Below are positions 35,055 through 43,175 of a stretch of 58,577 bases of DNA, in pieces. Each line of letters begins with the position of its first letter. The stretch's first letter is position 1. This DNA is from Chryseobacterium gleum. GTDB taxonomy: Bacteria; Bacteroidota; Bacteroidia; Flavobacteriales_D; Sanyastnellaceae. The stretch lies in contig CAMAYP010000004.1 in NCBI GenBank assembly GCA_945862415.1, positions 1 through 58,577 of the forward strand, read 5' to 3'. A program made the position numbers and the translations under genes. The notes below the pieces were generated by a model that did no database searches, was not told the DNA's origin, and worked only from the letters and a program-made list of their open reading frames with translations.

Positions 35055-35092
35055 TGTGATGTAAATCAATAACGGTATTGATTTACATCACA
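35055..35092. repeat. Perfect 17-base inverted repeat containing two FNR-like sites
   Basis: Left arm 35055-35071 and right arm 35076-35092 are exact reverse complements around the 4-base loop ACGG. Each arm also holds a near-palindrome of FNR/CRP type: GTGAT-GTAA-ATCAA on the left and TTGAT-TTAC-ATCAC on the right (consensus TTGAT-N4-ATCAA). It lies 14 bases after the OmpA gene stop and 60 bases before the kinase ATG. It could act as a hairpin terminator (no T-run follows on either side), as a double operator, or both. Confidence 0.75.
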
Positions 35093-35151
35093 CCCCTTGT
35101 ATTATCATACCTTGTGATTTGTAATTGTTAACTCCAATTGCGAATCACTCT

Positions 35152-38100
35152 ATGATGAATCATACTGTTTCTTCTTTGCTCGACGCAACTATCAGCCCTG
35201 AACTAGAGCGCCGCCGACTTCAGATTCTTCAATCGATGGAATTGATGGATTCCCCTTCTGATGAAATGTATGATGAGATTACCCGAATGGCTGCTTCTCT
35301 AATCGACGCTAAAACTGCATTGATAACGTTCATTGACGAAGATCGTGTGTGGTTTAAGTCGCAGGAGGGGGCTACTCGAAATGAAGTGCAGCGTTGTGAT
35401 TCCTTTTGTCAGTACACCATTGCCGGAAATGGATTGCTTGAAATTGAAGATACATTGGAAAGCGAACAATTCAAGGATAATCCTTTTGTGGTAGGTAAAC
35501 CACATTGGCGCTATTACGCAGGTGTGCCGCTGCAAATCGTTGAGGGTGTAAATCTAGGAACCTTGTGTTTGCTGGATACCAAGCCATTTAAGATGACGAA
35601 GCTACAAGCCGAAACGTTGACTTTTCTTGCAAAGACTGTTGTGCATTTGATGCAACTGCGAAGGAGTTTTCACGATTTGAAATCATCGCAGCATTTGTTG
35701 AAGGTGTTGCAAGAGGTCAATGAAGATTTTATTCGTTCCCCTGAAAGCAAGCGTGAGCTATTCAAGAAGATGCTTGATTATGTGTTGAAGTTTACGGACA
35801 GTGAATATGGGTTTATCGGAGAAGTATTCATGAATGAAGGTGCAACCGCGCTCAGAACCTATGCAATAACGGATATATCATGGAATGAAGAAACGCGCGA
35901 ATTATATAAGAAATACGAAGACAAGGGGATGTTATTTACGAACCACAACACCTTGTTTGGTCATACGTTGAAGACAGGCGAATCGGTCATTAGCAACAAT
36001 CCGGCAACTGATCCGCGCAAGGGAGGGACACCGCATGGCCATCCGCCACTCAAGTGCTATTTGGGCTTAGCAATTCGAGATAGCAAGGACAATTTGATAG
36101 GTATGATGGGTTTGGCGAACAAAAAAATCGGATACCAAGATGCCGATGAGGCGTTTCTGCAACCATTCCTTTCAACTTGCGGTACTATGATTATCGCTTT
36201 GAGAACCTTGCAGGATCGAGCTAAGGTGGAGGAAGAGAATAAGATTATCTATGAAAAACTGCAAAGGGCGCAAGCGGCAGCTAAACTTGGAAGTTGGGAG
36301 TATGACACGACGACCAATGAGGTGAAATGGTCCGATGAACTTTACGGCATTTATGAGTTGCCTAATGAAGGTCCTGTTCTTAATTACAAAGCATATCACG
36401 ATAGACTTCACCCCGATGATATTCAACGCAACGACGCCATTGCCGATGCAGCAATAAAAAGCAAGCAAGAGTTTTCATTCGAAGAGCGTTTGTTATTTCC
36501 CGATGGCCGAACCAAAATTGTATTGGTCAACGGCTACCCAATCTTTGGTGACGAGGATAAATTGATCGGTATTCAGGGCACTACGCAAGATGTTACAGCA
36601 CGGAAACGCCAGGAAGAAGAGGTTCAGCGGTTTTTCAATTTGGCGGTCGATATGTTTTGCATTGCTTCGAAGGAAGGCTTTTTCTTGCGACAGAGCAGGT
36701 CGTTTACAAGCACGCTTGGTTATACTGATTCCGAGCTGAAGTCAATGCCTTTCATAGAACTTGTTCATCCTGATGACAGACTGCGAACGCTAGAAGAAAT
36801 TGAATTTATCCTACGTGGCGGAACTTCTCGCAATTTTGAAAATCGCTATCGCATGAAAACGGGTGAGTATGTCACTCTTAGCTGGACTGCTACATTTGAC
36901 CAAGAGTCACAATTAATTTATGCTGCAGCAAAGGATGTCACAGACAAGTTGCTGTTGGAACGGAATTTATTGGAAGGTCAAATTGAGGCTGAGAAGTCGA
37001 AGGCCAAGGATATTTTCTTGGCCAACATGAGCCATGAAATTCGCACACCTCTCAACGCCATTATTGGCTTCAATGATATACTAAGTCAGACCACGCTGAC
37101 AGACGAGCAACGCAGAAACGTTGATTTTATCGGCAACGCATCCACGAAGTTGAGTGTGCTCATAAACGATATTTTGGATATCTCGAAATTGGAAAGCGGC
37201 AAACTTGACTTGGAGCATGCTCCATTCCGCTTGGAGGAGCTCGCCAGGCAAGTTGTACAGATGTATTCAGCCATGGCAAAATCGAAGGGTATTAAGTTAC
37301 TGTTCAGTTTTGATCAGGAAATTCCTGAGGTGCTCATCGGCGATGAGACCCGCTTATCTCAGATTTTATTAAACTTGATTTCGAATGCAATCAAGTTTAC
37401 CGAAAAGGGGAGTGTCGAACTGCGCATTCTAGAGATGCAACGAACCAACGATAAAGCTGCTATCTTTTTTGAAGTGAAGGATACGGGGATTGGTATTAAC
37501 AAGGAAAAGCAACAGCTCATTTTTGAGCGGTTCACACAAGCAGAGAGCTATACAACCCGCGTTTATGGTGGAACCGGATTGGGGTTGAATATTGTTCGAT
37601 CGTTGGTCGATCTGCATCATGGAACTCTGCATGTGGAAAGTGAAGCCGGTGTTGGTTCTAAATTTAGTTTTACGATTGACTATGCAATTGCCACTGGCCA
37701 AGAGAAGAGGTTGTTGGATGGGCCTGCCAAGCAGAGTGGGCAAAATCGCCTGGCTGATATGTCCATCTTACTCGTAGAGGATAACGAGCATAACCAGATT
37801 TTGGCTGAGACTTATTTAATGAAGCATCAGGCTTATGTTGATATAGCCGGAAATGGTAATATAGCCCTTGAAATGTTGAAGAAGAAGTCGTATGATGCTA
37901 TTTTGATGGACATTCAGATGCCTATTATGGATGGTATTTCAACAACTCAAGTGCTGCGAAACGATCTGAAAATCGATACTCCTATTATTGCTTGTTCGGC
38001 ACATGCTATGGCGAGTGAGCGCCTGAAATGCAAGGAGGCCGGCATGAATGAATACATTTCAAAACCATATACCGAAGAGATCCTAATCAGCGTGCTGGCA

Positions 38101-38475
38101 AAATTCAAGAACAATTCAATCAAGAAGAGTAAAACCTTGGAGGATGACTTTGCAGCTGTCTTCAAAGCGTTGGAGCAAAAAATTAGCAAGACATATGCCG
38201 AGAAGATTGTTGGAATCTTCAAGGAACGACTGCCCACGGAAATCCTATTGTTAGAGCAAGCAATCGAAGAGCGTGACTTTAAACTCATGGAAGAACGAGC
38301 GCATTACCAGTCGGGATCCATGTCGAGTTTGCATTTCAAACAGGGGTATCAACTTGCACATGCAGCTGAGCGCGCTGCTGTTGAGGGTGGAACAGCCAAG
38401 GCAGAAGAGGCAGTGGGTAAGTTGATTGTCTATTTGCGGGAATTGGTTACTTATCTAAACTCGGCGGTGAATTAA
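35152..38475 (+). CDS. Hybrid sensor histidine kinase (GAF-GAF-PAS-PAS-HisKA-HATPase-REC-HPt)
   Basis: A ~1107-residue signalling protein with no transmembrane segment. Domains in order: GAF (about 20-175), GAF (about 185-370), PAS (385-505), PAS (510-625), HisKA with phospho-histidine in MSHEIRTPLNAIIGF near 628, HATPase_c (NLISNAIKFTEKG, DTGIGI, YGGTGLGL), REC with phospho-aspartate in LMDIQMPIMDG near 920, and an HPt-like C-terminus with RAHYQSGSM near 1050. It is probably a cytoplasmic sensor for a diffusible, redox or light signal. No partner output regulator is adjacent. The frame opens at TTG 35125; ATG 35152 is preferred. Confidence 0.93.
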   Translation: MMNHTVSSLLDATISPELERRRLQILQSMELMDSPSDEMYDEITRMAASLIDAKTALITFIDEDRVWFKSQEGATRNEVQRCDSFCQYTIAGNGLLEIEDTLESEQFKDNPFVVGKPHWRYYAGVPLQIVEGVNLGTLCLLDTKPFKMTKLQAETLTFLAKTVVHLMQLRRSFHDLKSSQHLLKVLQEVNEDFIRSPESKRELFKKMLDYVLKFTDSEYGFIGEVFMNEGATALRTYAITDISWNEETRELYKKYEDKGMLFTNHNTLFGHTLKTGESVISNNPATDPRKGGTPHGHPPLKCYLGLAIRDSKDNLIGMMGLANKKIGYQDADEAFLQPFLSTCGTMIIALRTLQDRAKVEEENKIIYEKLQRAQAAAKLGSWEYDTTTNEVKWSDELYGIYELPNEGPVLNYKAYHDRLHPDDIQRNDAIADAAIKSKQEFSFEERLLFPDGRTKIVLVNGYPIFGDEDKLIGIQGTTQDVTARKRQEEEVQRFFNLAVDMFCIASKEGFFLRQSRSFTSTLGYTDSELKSMPFIELVHPDDRLRTLEEIEFILRGGTSRNFENRYRMKTGEYVTLSWTATFDQESQLIYAAAKDVTDKLLLERNLLEGQIEAEKSKAKDIFLANMSHEIRTPLNAIIGFNDILSQTTLTDEQRRNVDFIGNASTKLSVLINDILDISKLESGKLDLEHAPFRLEELARQVVQMYSAMAKSKGIKLLFSFDQEIPEVLIGDETRLSQILLNLISNAIKFTEKGSVELRILEMQRTNDKAAIFFEVKDTGIGINKEKQQLIFERFTQAESYTTRVYGGTGLGLNIVRSLVDLHHGTLHVESEAGVGSKFSFTIDYAIATGQEKRLLDGPAKQSGQNRLADMSILLVEDNEHNQILAETYLMKHQAYVDIAGNGNIALEMLKKKSYDAILMDIQMPIMDGISTTQVLRNDLKIDTPIIACSAHAMASERLKCKEAGMNEYISKPYTEEILISVLAKFKNNSIKKSKTLEDDFAAVFKALEQKISKTYAEKIVGIFKERLPTEILLLEQAIEERDFKLMEERAHYQSGSMSSLHFKQGYQLAHAAERAAVEGGTAKAEEAVGKLIVYLRELVTYLNSAVN

Positions 38476-38537
38476 TGTCTGATTGATGGAATCGGTAGAC
38501 CACCTTTTTCCGTACTTTCGGAACTCATATTTCAACC

Positions 38538-39080
38538 ATGCGAAACCTCCTCATTGCCTTCGGAATTGCCTTTGGCTCCTCATTACTTTTTTCATGCAAG
38601 AAAACACCTGACTATGTTGCTGTGCCGTACGATTGTGCCTGCGGAAGCTTGTCGTGGCAGGGTGAAGAGTACCCATTGCTTGGAACTACCTACATCCTTA
38701 CTGATTCAACCAACATTCGCTCACGTCGTTATTATATCACAAGCGAAGTGTCTCTCGAAGGTGAAACAAATACACATGGCTTGAGTGCGTGGATAGAAAT
38801 TCCGAATATCGGTAATGGCGGGAATTTTACGATTGACGCACAAACTGGTGAAAGCGATTTCCAAGCATGGGTCGATGAGTTTAACCCCAACGATCCGACC
38901 GACACGCTTCGTCAGTATGTTCCGGTAAATGCCGTTGTTCAGGTTGGTGCAGCTCCTGTTACAGGCGGAATCGAAACTGTCAATTTTCAGTTCACCTTAA
39001 ACCAACTCGAAGAGGGTGCGCCGATTCCCGGAGATATCAATTGTTCCGGAAGTTTCACAGTAACTATTGCGGCTGAGTAA
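38538..39080 (+). CDS. Small lipoprotein of unknown function
   Basis: A 180-residue lipoprotein (LLFSC, lipidated Cys20, then KKTPDY). The mature part is beta-rich, with a DCACGSLSWQG motif and a terminal INCSGSFTVTIAAE strand. I do not recognise the family. It has its own AT-rich upstream region (TACTTTCG at 38513-38520 is a possible imperfect -7 element) and is followed by the MORN gene 37 bases later. Confidence 0.75.
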   Translation: MRNLLIAFGIAFGSSLLFSCKKTPDYVAVPYDCACGSLSWQGEEYPLLGTTYILTDSTNIRSRRYYITSEVSLEGETNTHGLSAWIEIPNIGNGGNFTIDAQTGESDFQAWVDEFNPNDPTDTLRQYVPVNAVVQVGAAPVTGGIETVNFQFTLNQLEEGAPIPGDINCSGSFTVTIAAE

Positions 39081-39117
39081 CCTATTTGGTTTGGCTCCCG
39101 TTTAACAGCCACCTAGT

Positions 39118-39501
39118 ATGAGATTTTTAAGAATTTTCCTCTCTATTGTTGGACTGGCTGCAATGCTTGGCTTTCAAGATGTGCCTACCGAACGTCGTGT
39201 TATGCGCAAGCATTCCAATGGCAAGGAGCATGTAGTCCTTTATTTTGACAAGGAGACCGGCTACCTCATGAAGGAAGAGGTTTTTTACTCGGATGGAAAA
39301 CTCAACTGGGTAGGCAATTATAAACGCAACGTTGAGCACGGCCTGTGGCAATTCTACCACCCTAATGGGAAGTTAAAGACCTCCGAATCCTATAGCAATG
39401 GGAAGGAAAACGGTGTTTCTACGCACTATTCTGAAACCGGCAAGAAGGTTAAAGAAGAGCAGTGGCGCAGCGGTAAGTTGGTCAAGGAGATCAAGTTCTA
39501 A
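39118..39501 (+). CDS. MORN-variant (YwqK-like) repeat protein
   Basis: A 127-residue secreted protein with an N-terminal hydrophobic segment and MORN-variant repeats (YSDGKLNWVGNYKRNVEHGLW, FYHPNGKLKTSESY, YSNGKENGVSTHYSETGKKVKEEQW, each cut short here). Automatic pipelines often call these YwqK antitoxins, but no toxin gene is next to it and the signal-like N-terminus suggests an envelope protein. The stop abuts the pdeM stop with no bases between. Confidence 0.8.
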   Translation: MRFLRIFLSIVGLAAMLGFQDVPTERRVMRKHSNGKEHVVLYFDKETGYLMKEEVFYSDGKLNWVGNYKRNVEHGLWQFYHPNGKLKTSESYSNGKENGVSTHYSETGKKVKEEQWRSGKLVKEIKF

Positions 39502-40149
39502 TCATTCTACTTTCACTACTCGGTTTTCGGCAATTACGAAAACGAAATCGCCTTTTCGAGGTTGCACTGTATGTGCTCCTGTAAATTCTCCGAATGCCGG
39601 AAGAATGCCGAGTGCCGGCCCAAACCAAAAACAGGGCAATCGCAAGTGTTGATGTGCAATGCCACGCATCCTTACCGCAGGGTGTATGTGCCCGCTTATG
39701 GTATAGCCATCATGCAAGCTATTCTCGGGAGGTTCGTGTGTGAATCGGACTCCGTCGATGGTCATCTCATCGTGAACGGAAAAGCCAAGCTGCTCATAGG
39801 CCGACTGCAATTCAATTTCATGATTGCCCTTGATGAGCAGGTATTTGACATGGGGAAAATGAGCCAGGCAATCGGTCAACTCTTCCCACTCCTTGTTCAT
39901 TCGACTGTGAAAAAGGTCTCCCAGGAAAATTAGTTTTCGGGGATTGAATCGCTCAATCAGAATGACGAGGTTCCAAAGGTTAGAGCTATTCACCGCCTTG
40001 GGTATTGGAATACCTGCGTTTCTGAAATGTTCACCTTTTCCAATATGCACATCGGCGCAAATAAGAATACCGTGTTTTGCCCACCACAACGCACGAAGCG
40101 GATGCAGCTCGAAGTGGTGCTCGCGAATTTGAACAGGGGTGGTTGTCAT
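39502..40149 (-). CDS. pdeM: PdeM-type metallophosphoesterase (ligase-associated DNA repair endonuclease family)
   Basis: A 215-residue metallophosphoesterase with the motifs ICADVHIGKGEHFR, FLGDLFHS, LIKGNHE and SGHIHPAVRM, all metal-binding residues visible. PdeM-type proteins usually sit in a cluster with a DNA ligase, Lhr helicase and a beta-lactamase-fold nuclease; none of these is in the window, so the assignment rests on sequence alone. The ATG at 40149 is preferred over the TTG at 40155, which falls in the T-run of the upstream terminator. Confidence 0.87.
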   Translation of the reverse strand: MTTTPVQIREHHFELHPLRALWWAKHGILICADVHIGKGEHFRNAGIPIPKAVNSSNLWNLVILIERFNPRKLIFLGDLFHSRMNKEWEELTDCLAHFPHVKYLLIKGNHEIELQSAYEQLGFSVHDEMTIDGVRFTHEPPENSLHDGYTISGHIHPAVRMRGIAHQHLRLPCFWFGPALGILPAFGEFTGAHTVQPRKGDFVFVIAENRVVKVE

Positions 40150-40152
40150 GCG

Positions 40153-40180
40153 CAAAAAAAAATCGCCTTGAGGCGATTTC
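40153..40180 (-). terminator. Rho-independent terminator after tRNA-Val
   Basis: On the minus strand the hairpin AAATCGCC-TCAA-GGCGATTT is followed by an uninterrupted T-run (40154-40162 as A on the plus strand). It begins about 5 bases after the tRNA 3' end and stops just before the pdeM ATG at 40149. Confidence 0.85.
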
Positions 40181-40184
40181 TTTG

Positions 40185-40259
40185 TGGGAGCAACAGGGTT
40201 CGAACCTGTGACCCTCTGCTTGTAAGGCAGATGCTCTGAACCAGCTGAGCTATGCTCCC
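40185..40259 (-). tRNA. tRNA-Val (anticodon TAC)
   Basis: The minus strand folds as a 75-base cloverleaf: acceptor GGGAGCA/TGCTCCC, D-stem GCTC/GAGC, anticodon stem TCTGC/GCAGA with loop CTTACAA (anticodon TAC, reads GUA and wobble valine codons), T-arm ACAGG-TTCGAAC-CCTGT, discriminator A. The 3' CCA is not encoded (the next bases are CAA), so it must be added after transcription. Confidence 0.97.
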
Positions 40260-40344
40260 ATTCCGTTCAAACGGGGCGCAAATATACACCTACATTCTAA
40301 AAGCGCAAATTTTTTTTACGTTCTTGCCGGCCTGCGCGTTTGAA

Positions 40345-41541
40345 TCATTCAAAATCAGGGTAAAGCAAGTATTTACTGCGCTTTTCCTTGTATTGATTAA
40401 GCTTTTCCTGCCACGATTCCCGGATTTCGATTTCATTTTTACCGGCTACAACCATCTCGCGAAGGCTCTGTGTTCCGCAAAGTTTATCGAAAAACCCGTT
40501 GGAATGAAAAAAAGTGGATTTATCGGGGCTTGCATTGTACATCTTCAATAGCCAGCTTAGTTCGAGCTGAGTGTAGCGACCCGTTTCTGCTGTTGAATTG
40601 TCACGAAGGTCTATTCCGGTGCAGCGTTTATTTTCGAAAGGTGGGTCCATGGCCACGCCCGGAATGTCGATGGGTGTGAATGCATAACTGCCCGCAGTGC
40701 ATCCCGGAAAACCGATTATCTGAAATGGGTGTGGGGTTCCGCGTCCAACACTTACCTCGGTTCCTTCAAACCAACAGAGCGATGGGTAAAGGGCTATCGC
40801 TCGGTCGTTGGGTAAATTGGGTGAAGGTCGCACGGGCAGCGAATAGAACATCGAGTGCGAGTAGCCTTTGCACGGTATTACGGTGAGATGAGGTTTCGGG
40901 TCAATCCAACTTTCACCTAGAATCATGTTAGATAATTCACCCACAGTAAGCCCATGCACAATGGGGATGGGGTGCATACCAACAAACGAGGCGTATTTTT
41001 CTTCTCGAACCGGGCCATCTATATAGTGACCATTTGGGTTCGGTCGGTCTAGTACGATTACTTCTTTTTTCCACTCACCCGCGGCTTCCAGTATGTAATG
41101 AAGCGTTGATATATAGGTGTAGAAACGCGCGCCAACATCCTGTATATCGAACAGGAGAACATCGGTTGTGGCCAGCATTTCTTGTGTTGGTTTTTTGGTT
41201 TTCCCATACAGCGAGAGCACGGGAATACCGGTCTTCGGGTCCTTGCCGTCATGCACATGCTCGCCTGCGCCTGCTTCGCCACGAAAACCATGTTCCGGTG
41301 CGAAAACAGTAGTGATGTTAACTCCCATGCTCAACAGGGTATCTACCAAATGGGTTTGGCCTATGCGTGTTGTTTGGTTGGCAACAACACCAACTCGTTT
41401 GCCTTTCAGCAGCTCAAGGTAACGTTCTGTTTGATCGGCCCCTGTTTGCAGAGCCTTGATTACTTGCGTTTCCGTTGCAGTGGTTTGACACTGACATGCA
41501 AGAAATGCAGAGAAGAGAAGGGAGAGTAGTAGGTGCTTCAT
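40345..41541 (-). CDS. DUF1343 lipoprotein, NamZ-like exo-beta-N-acetylmuramidase
   Basis: A ~398-residue protein. A signal peptide with lipobox (AFLAC, Cys16) precedes the DUF1343 domain with KRVGVVANQTTRIG, VFAPEHGFRGEAGAGEHV, SLYGKTKKPTQEML, LFDIQDVGARFYTYISTL and RPNPNGHYIDGP. DUF1343 members include NamZ of Bacillus, an exo-acting N-acetylmuramidase in peptidoglycan recycling (established for a few members). It probably acts at the envelope on muropeptides. The open frame starts at 41595, but the signal peptide begins at ATG 41541. It is likely transcribed alone. Confidence 0.9.
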   Translation of the reverse strand: MKHLLLSLLFSAFLACQCQTTATETQVIKALQTGADQTERYLELLKGKRVGVVANQTTRIGQTHLVDTLLSMGVNITTVFAPEHGFRGEAGAGEHVHDGKDPKTGIPVLSLYGKTKKPTQEMLATTDVLLFDIQDVGARFYTYISTLHYILEAAGEWKKEVIVLDRPNPNGHYIDGPVREEKYASFVGMHPIPIVHGLTVGELSNMILGESWIDPKPHLTVIPCKGYSHSMFYSLPVRPSPNLPNDRAIALYPSLCWFEGTEVSVGRGTPHPFQIIGFPGCTAGSYAFTPIDIPGVAMDPPFENKRCTGIDLRDNSTAETGRYTQLELSWLLKMYNASPDKSTFFHSNGFFDKLCGTQSLREMVVAGKNEIEIRESWQEKLNQYKEKRSKYLLYPDFE

Positions 41542-41632
41542 GTGTTGGTGTGTGAAAATCGACAGGAATCGCCCTGTAAGTTGAGCAGCATACAATTACT
41601 TTTACGCCAAACAACGTGGAAATCCATTTTAA

Positions 41633-43138
41633 GTGCGCATTGCCTCTTTTATAGCCCAACGAATTCGCCGTGCCGAAGATAAAACGCGTATTTCGCGACC
41701 TATTGTGCGAATTGCCACCGCGGGTATCGCTGTGGGCATGGCATTGATGCTGCTGAGCCTTGCTATTGTGAGCGGTTTCCAAGAGCAAATTCGGAATAAG
41801 GTAATCGGTTTCGGCGCGCACTTTCAAATTACCGGCATTGAACGCAACTACTCCCGTGACTCACAACGCCTATTATACAACGACGATGTCTATCAGCGAC
41901 TGAAGGCAACACCCGGTGTAAAGCAAGTGCAGGTATACGCCACGAAGCCGGGCATCATTGAGTCAGACGAATCCATGCAAGGGGTAATTGTGAAGGGCGT
42001 TTCCGCTGACTATGACTGGACCTTCATCAGCGATGCGCTGAAGGAAGGAAGGGTGCTCGAACCCGGCGATTCCATTTCGCGTATTGTCATTTCACGGTAC
42101 ATTTCTGACCGCATGAAGCTACGCCTGGGCGACAAGGCGCGCATGATGTTTTTTGATACGCAGGGCGATAACCACAGGCAACGAAGCTTTCGTGTTTGTG
42201 GAATTTTTGATACTGGCCTGGAGGACTTTGATAAGCAATTGGTTTTTGCTGATTTAAAGGACGTTCAAAAGCTATATGGTTGGGGGCTCCGCGTAGGGGT
42301 TACAGCAGATAGTGTTGCTGTGAATGATTCCGTTTCTGTCTATGCGCTTGCTTCAGGTGGTGATGGTGAAATCAATTTCGATTGGGGCAACGAATCGTGG
42401 ATTGGCCCGGGACCTCATCGTATGTCTATTCACGGCGATACTACGTTGCGATTGGTTGTAACTGATTTATCGGAAACCAAACAAGCTTCCGCAGAAATGA
42501 ACTGGCAATCGAAGTCGCCTGCAGTAGGCGAGTATCATTTGCAAACTACCATTCGTAATTCTGACGTTGATTACATTGGAGGCTATGAAGTGAATATCGA
42601 TAAATACGAGGATTTATGGGAAAGCCAGGAGGCACTTCAGGGAATTGTGACCTCTCATTTTTTGCAGGCACAAAAAATCACCGACCGCAATCATGATATT
42701 TTCGCTTGGTTGGAGATGCTGGATATAAATGTAGCCGTCATCATTTTACTGATGATAGTCGTTTCGATTATAAATATGACTTCGGCATTATTAATCATCA
42801 TTCTTGAGCGACAAGCGATGATCGGAGTATTGAAGGCTATGGGTATTTCGGACGGGTCTGTAATGCGCATTTTTGTGCAGAACGCTGCCTGGATCATTGG
42901 CAAGGGTTTGCTTATTGGAAATGCCATTGGAATTGGAATAGCCTATGTGCAATGGAAGTGGCACTTGGTATCGCTCGATCCGAAAAATTACTACATCGAT
43001 ACCGTACCTGTTAAATTTGACATCATGGATGTGGTGATGCTCGATGCAGGAACTTTGTGTGTGTGCGTTTTAGCTATGATTATTCCGGCGCTGTATGTGT
43101 TGAAGATTTCACCCATACGAGCAATACGTTTCAGTTGA
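41633..43138 (+). CDS. LolC/LolE-like FtsX-domain ABC permease
   Basis: A 501-residue inner-membrane protein. The first transmembrane segment lies at ~25-50 (VRIATAGIAVGMALMLLSLA), a large periplasmic domain at ~50-365 follows, then three C-terminal helices with the FtsX pattern IINMTSALLIIILERQAMIGVLKAMG. N-terminal SFIAQRIRR and RISRPIVRIA match the Bacteroidota lipoprotein-releasing permease type. No ATPase or partner permease gene is adjacent, so it would use a LolD-like ATPase coded elsewhere, probably as a homodimer. The start is GTG at 41633. Confidence 0.88.
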   Translation: MRIASFIAQRIRRAEDKTRISRPIVRIATAGIAVGMALMLLSLAIVSGFQEQIRNKVIGFGAHFQITGIERNYSRDSQRLLYNDDVYQRLKATPGVKQVQVYATKPGIIESDESMQGVIVKGVSADYDWTFISDALKEGRVLEPGDSISRIVISRYISDRMKLRLGDKARMMFFDTQGDNHRQRSFRVCGIFDTGLEDFDKQLVFADLKDVQKLYGWGLRVGVTADSVAVNDSVSVYALASGGDGEINFDWGNESWIGPGPHRMSIHGDTTLRLVVTDLSETKQASAEMNWQSKSPAVGEYHLQTTIRNSDVDYIGGYEVNIDKYEDLWESQEALQGIVTSHFLQAQKITDRNHDIFAWLEMLDINVAVIILLMIVVSIINMTSALLIIILERQAMIGVLKAMGISDGSVMRIFVQNAAWIIGKGLLIGNAIGIGIAYVQWKWHLVSLDPKNYYIDTVPVKFDIMDVVMLDAGTLCVCVLAMIIPALYVLKISPIRAIRFS

Positions 43139-43175
43139 AAATAAAATTACGAATTACAATTCCCGAACCTCGAAA

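Noticed and set aside
39118-39501. Toxin-antitoxin locus suggested by the YwqK-like protein
   Set aside because: Only MORN-type repeats are present, the protein looks exported, and no toxin gene is adjacent.
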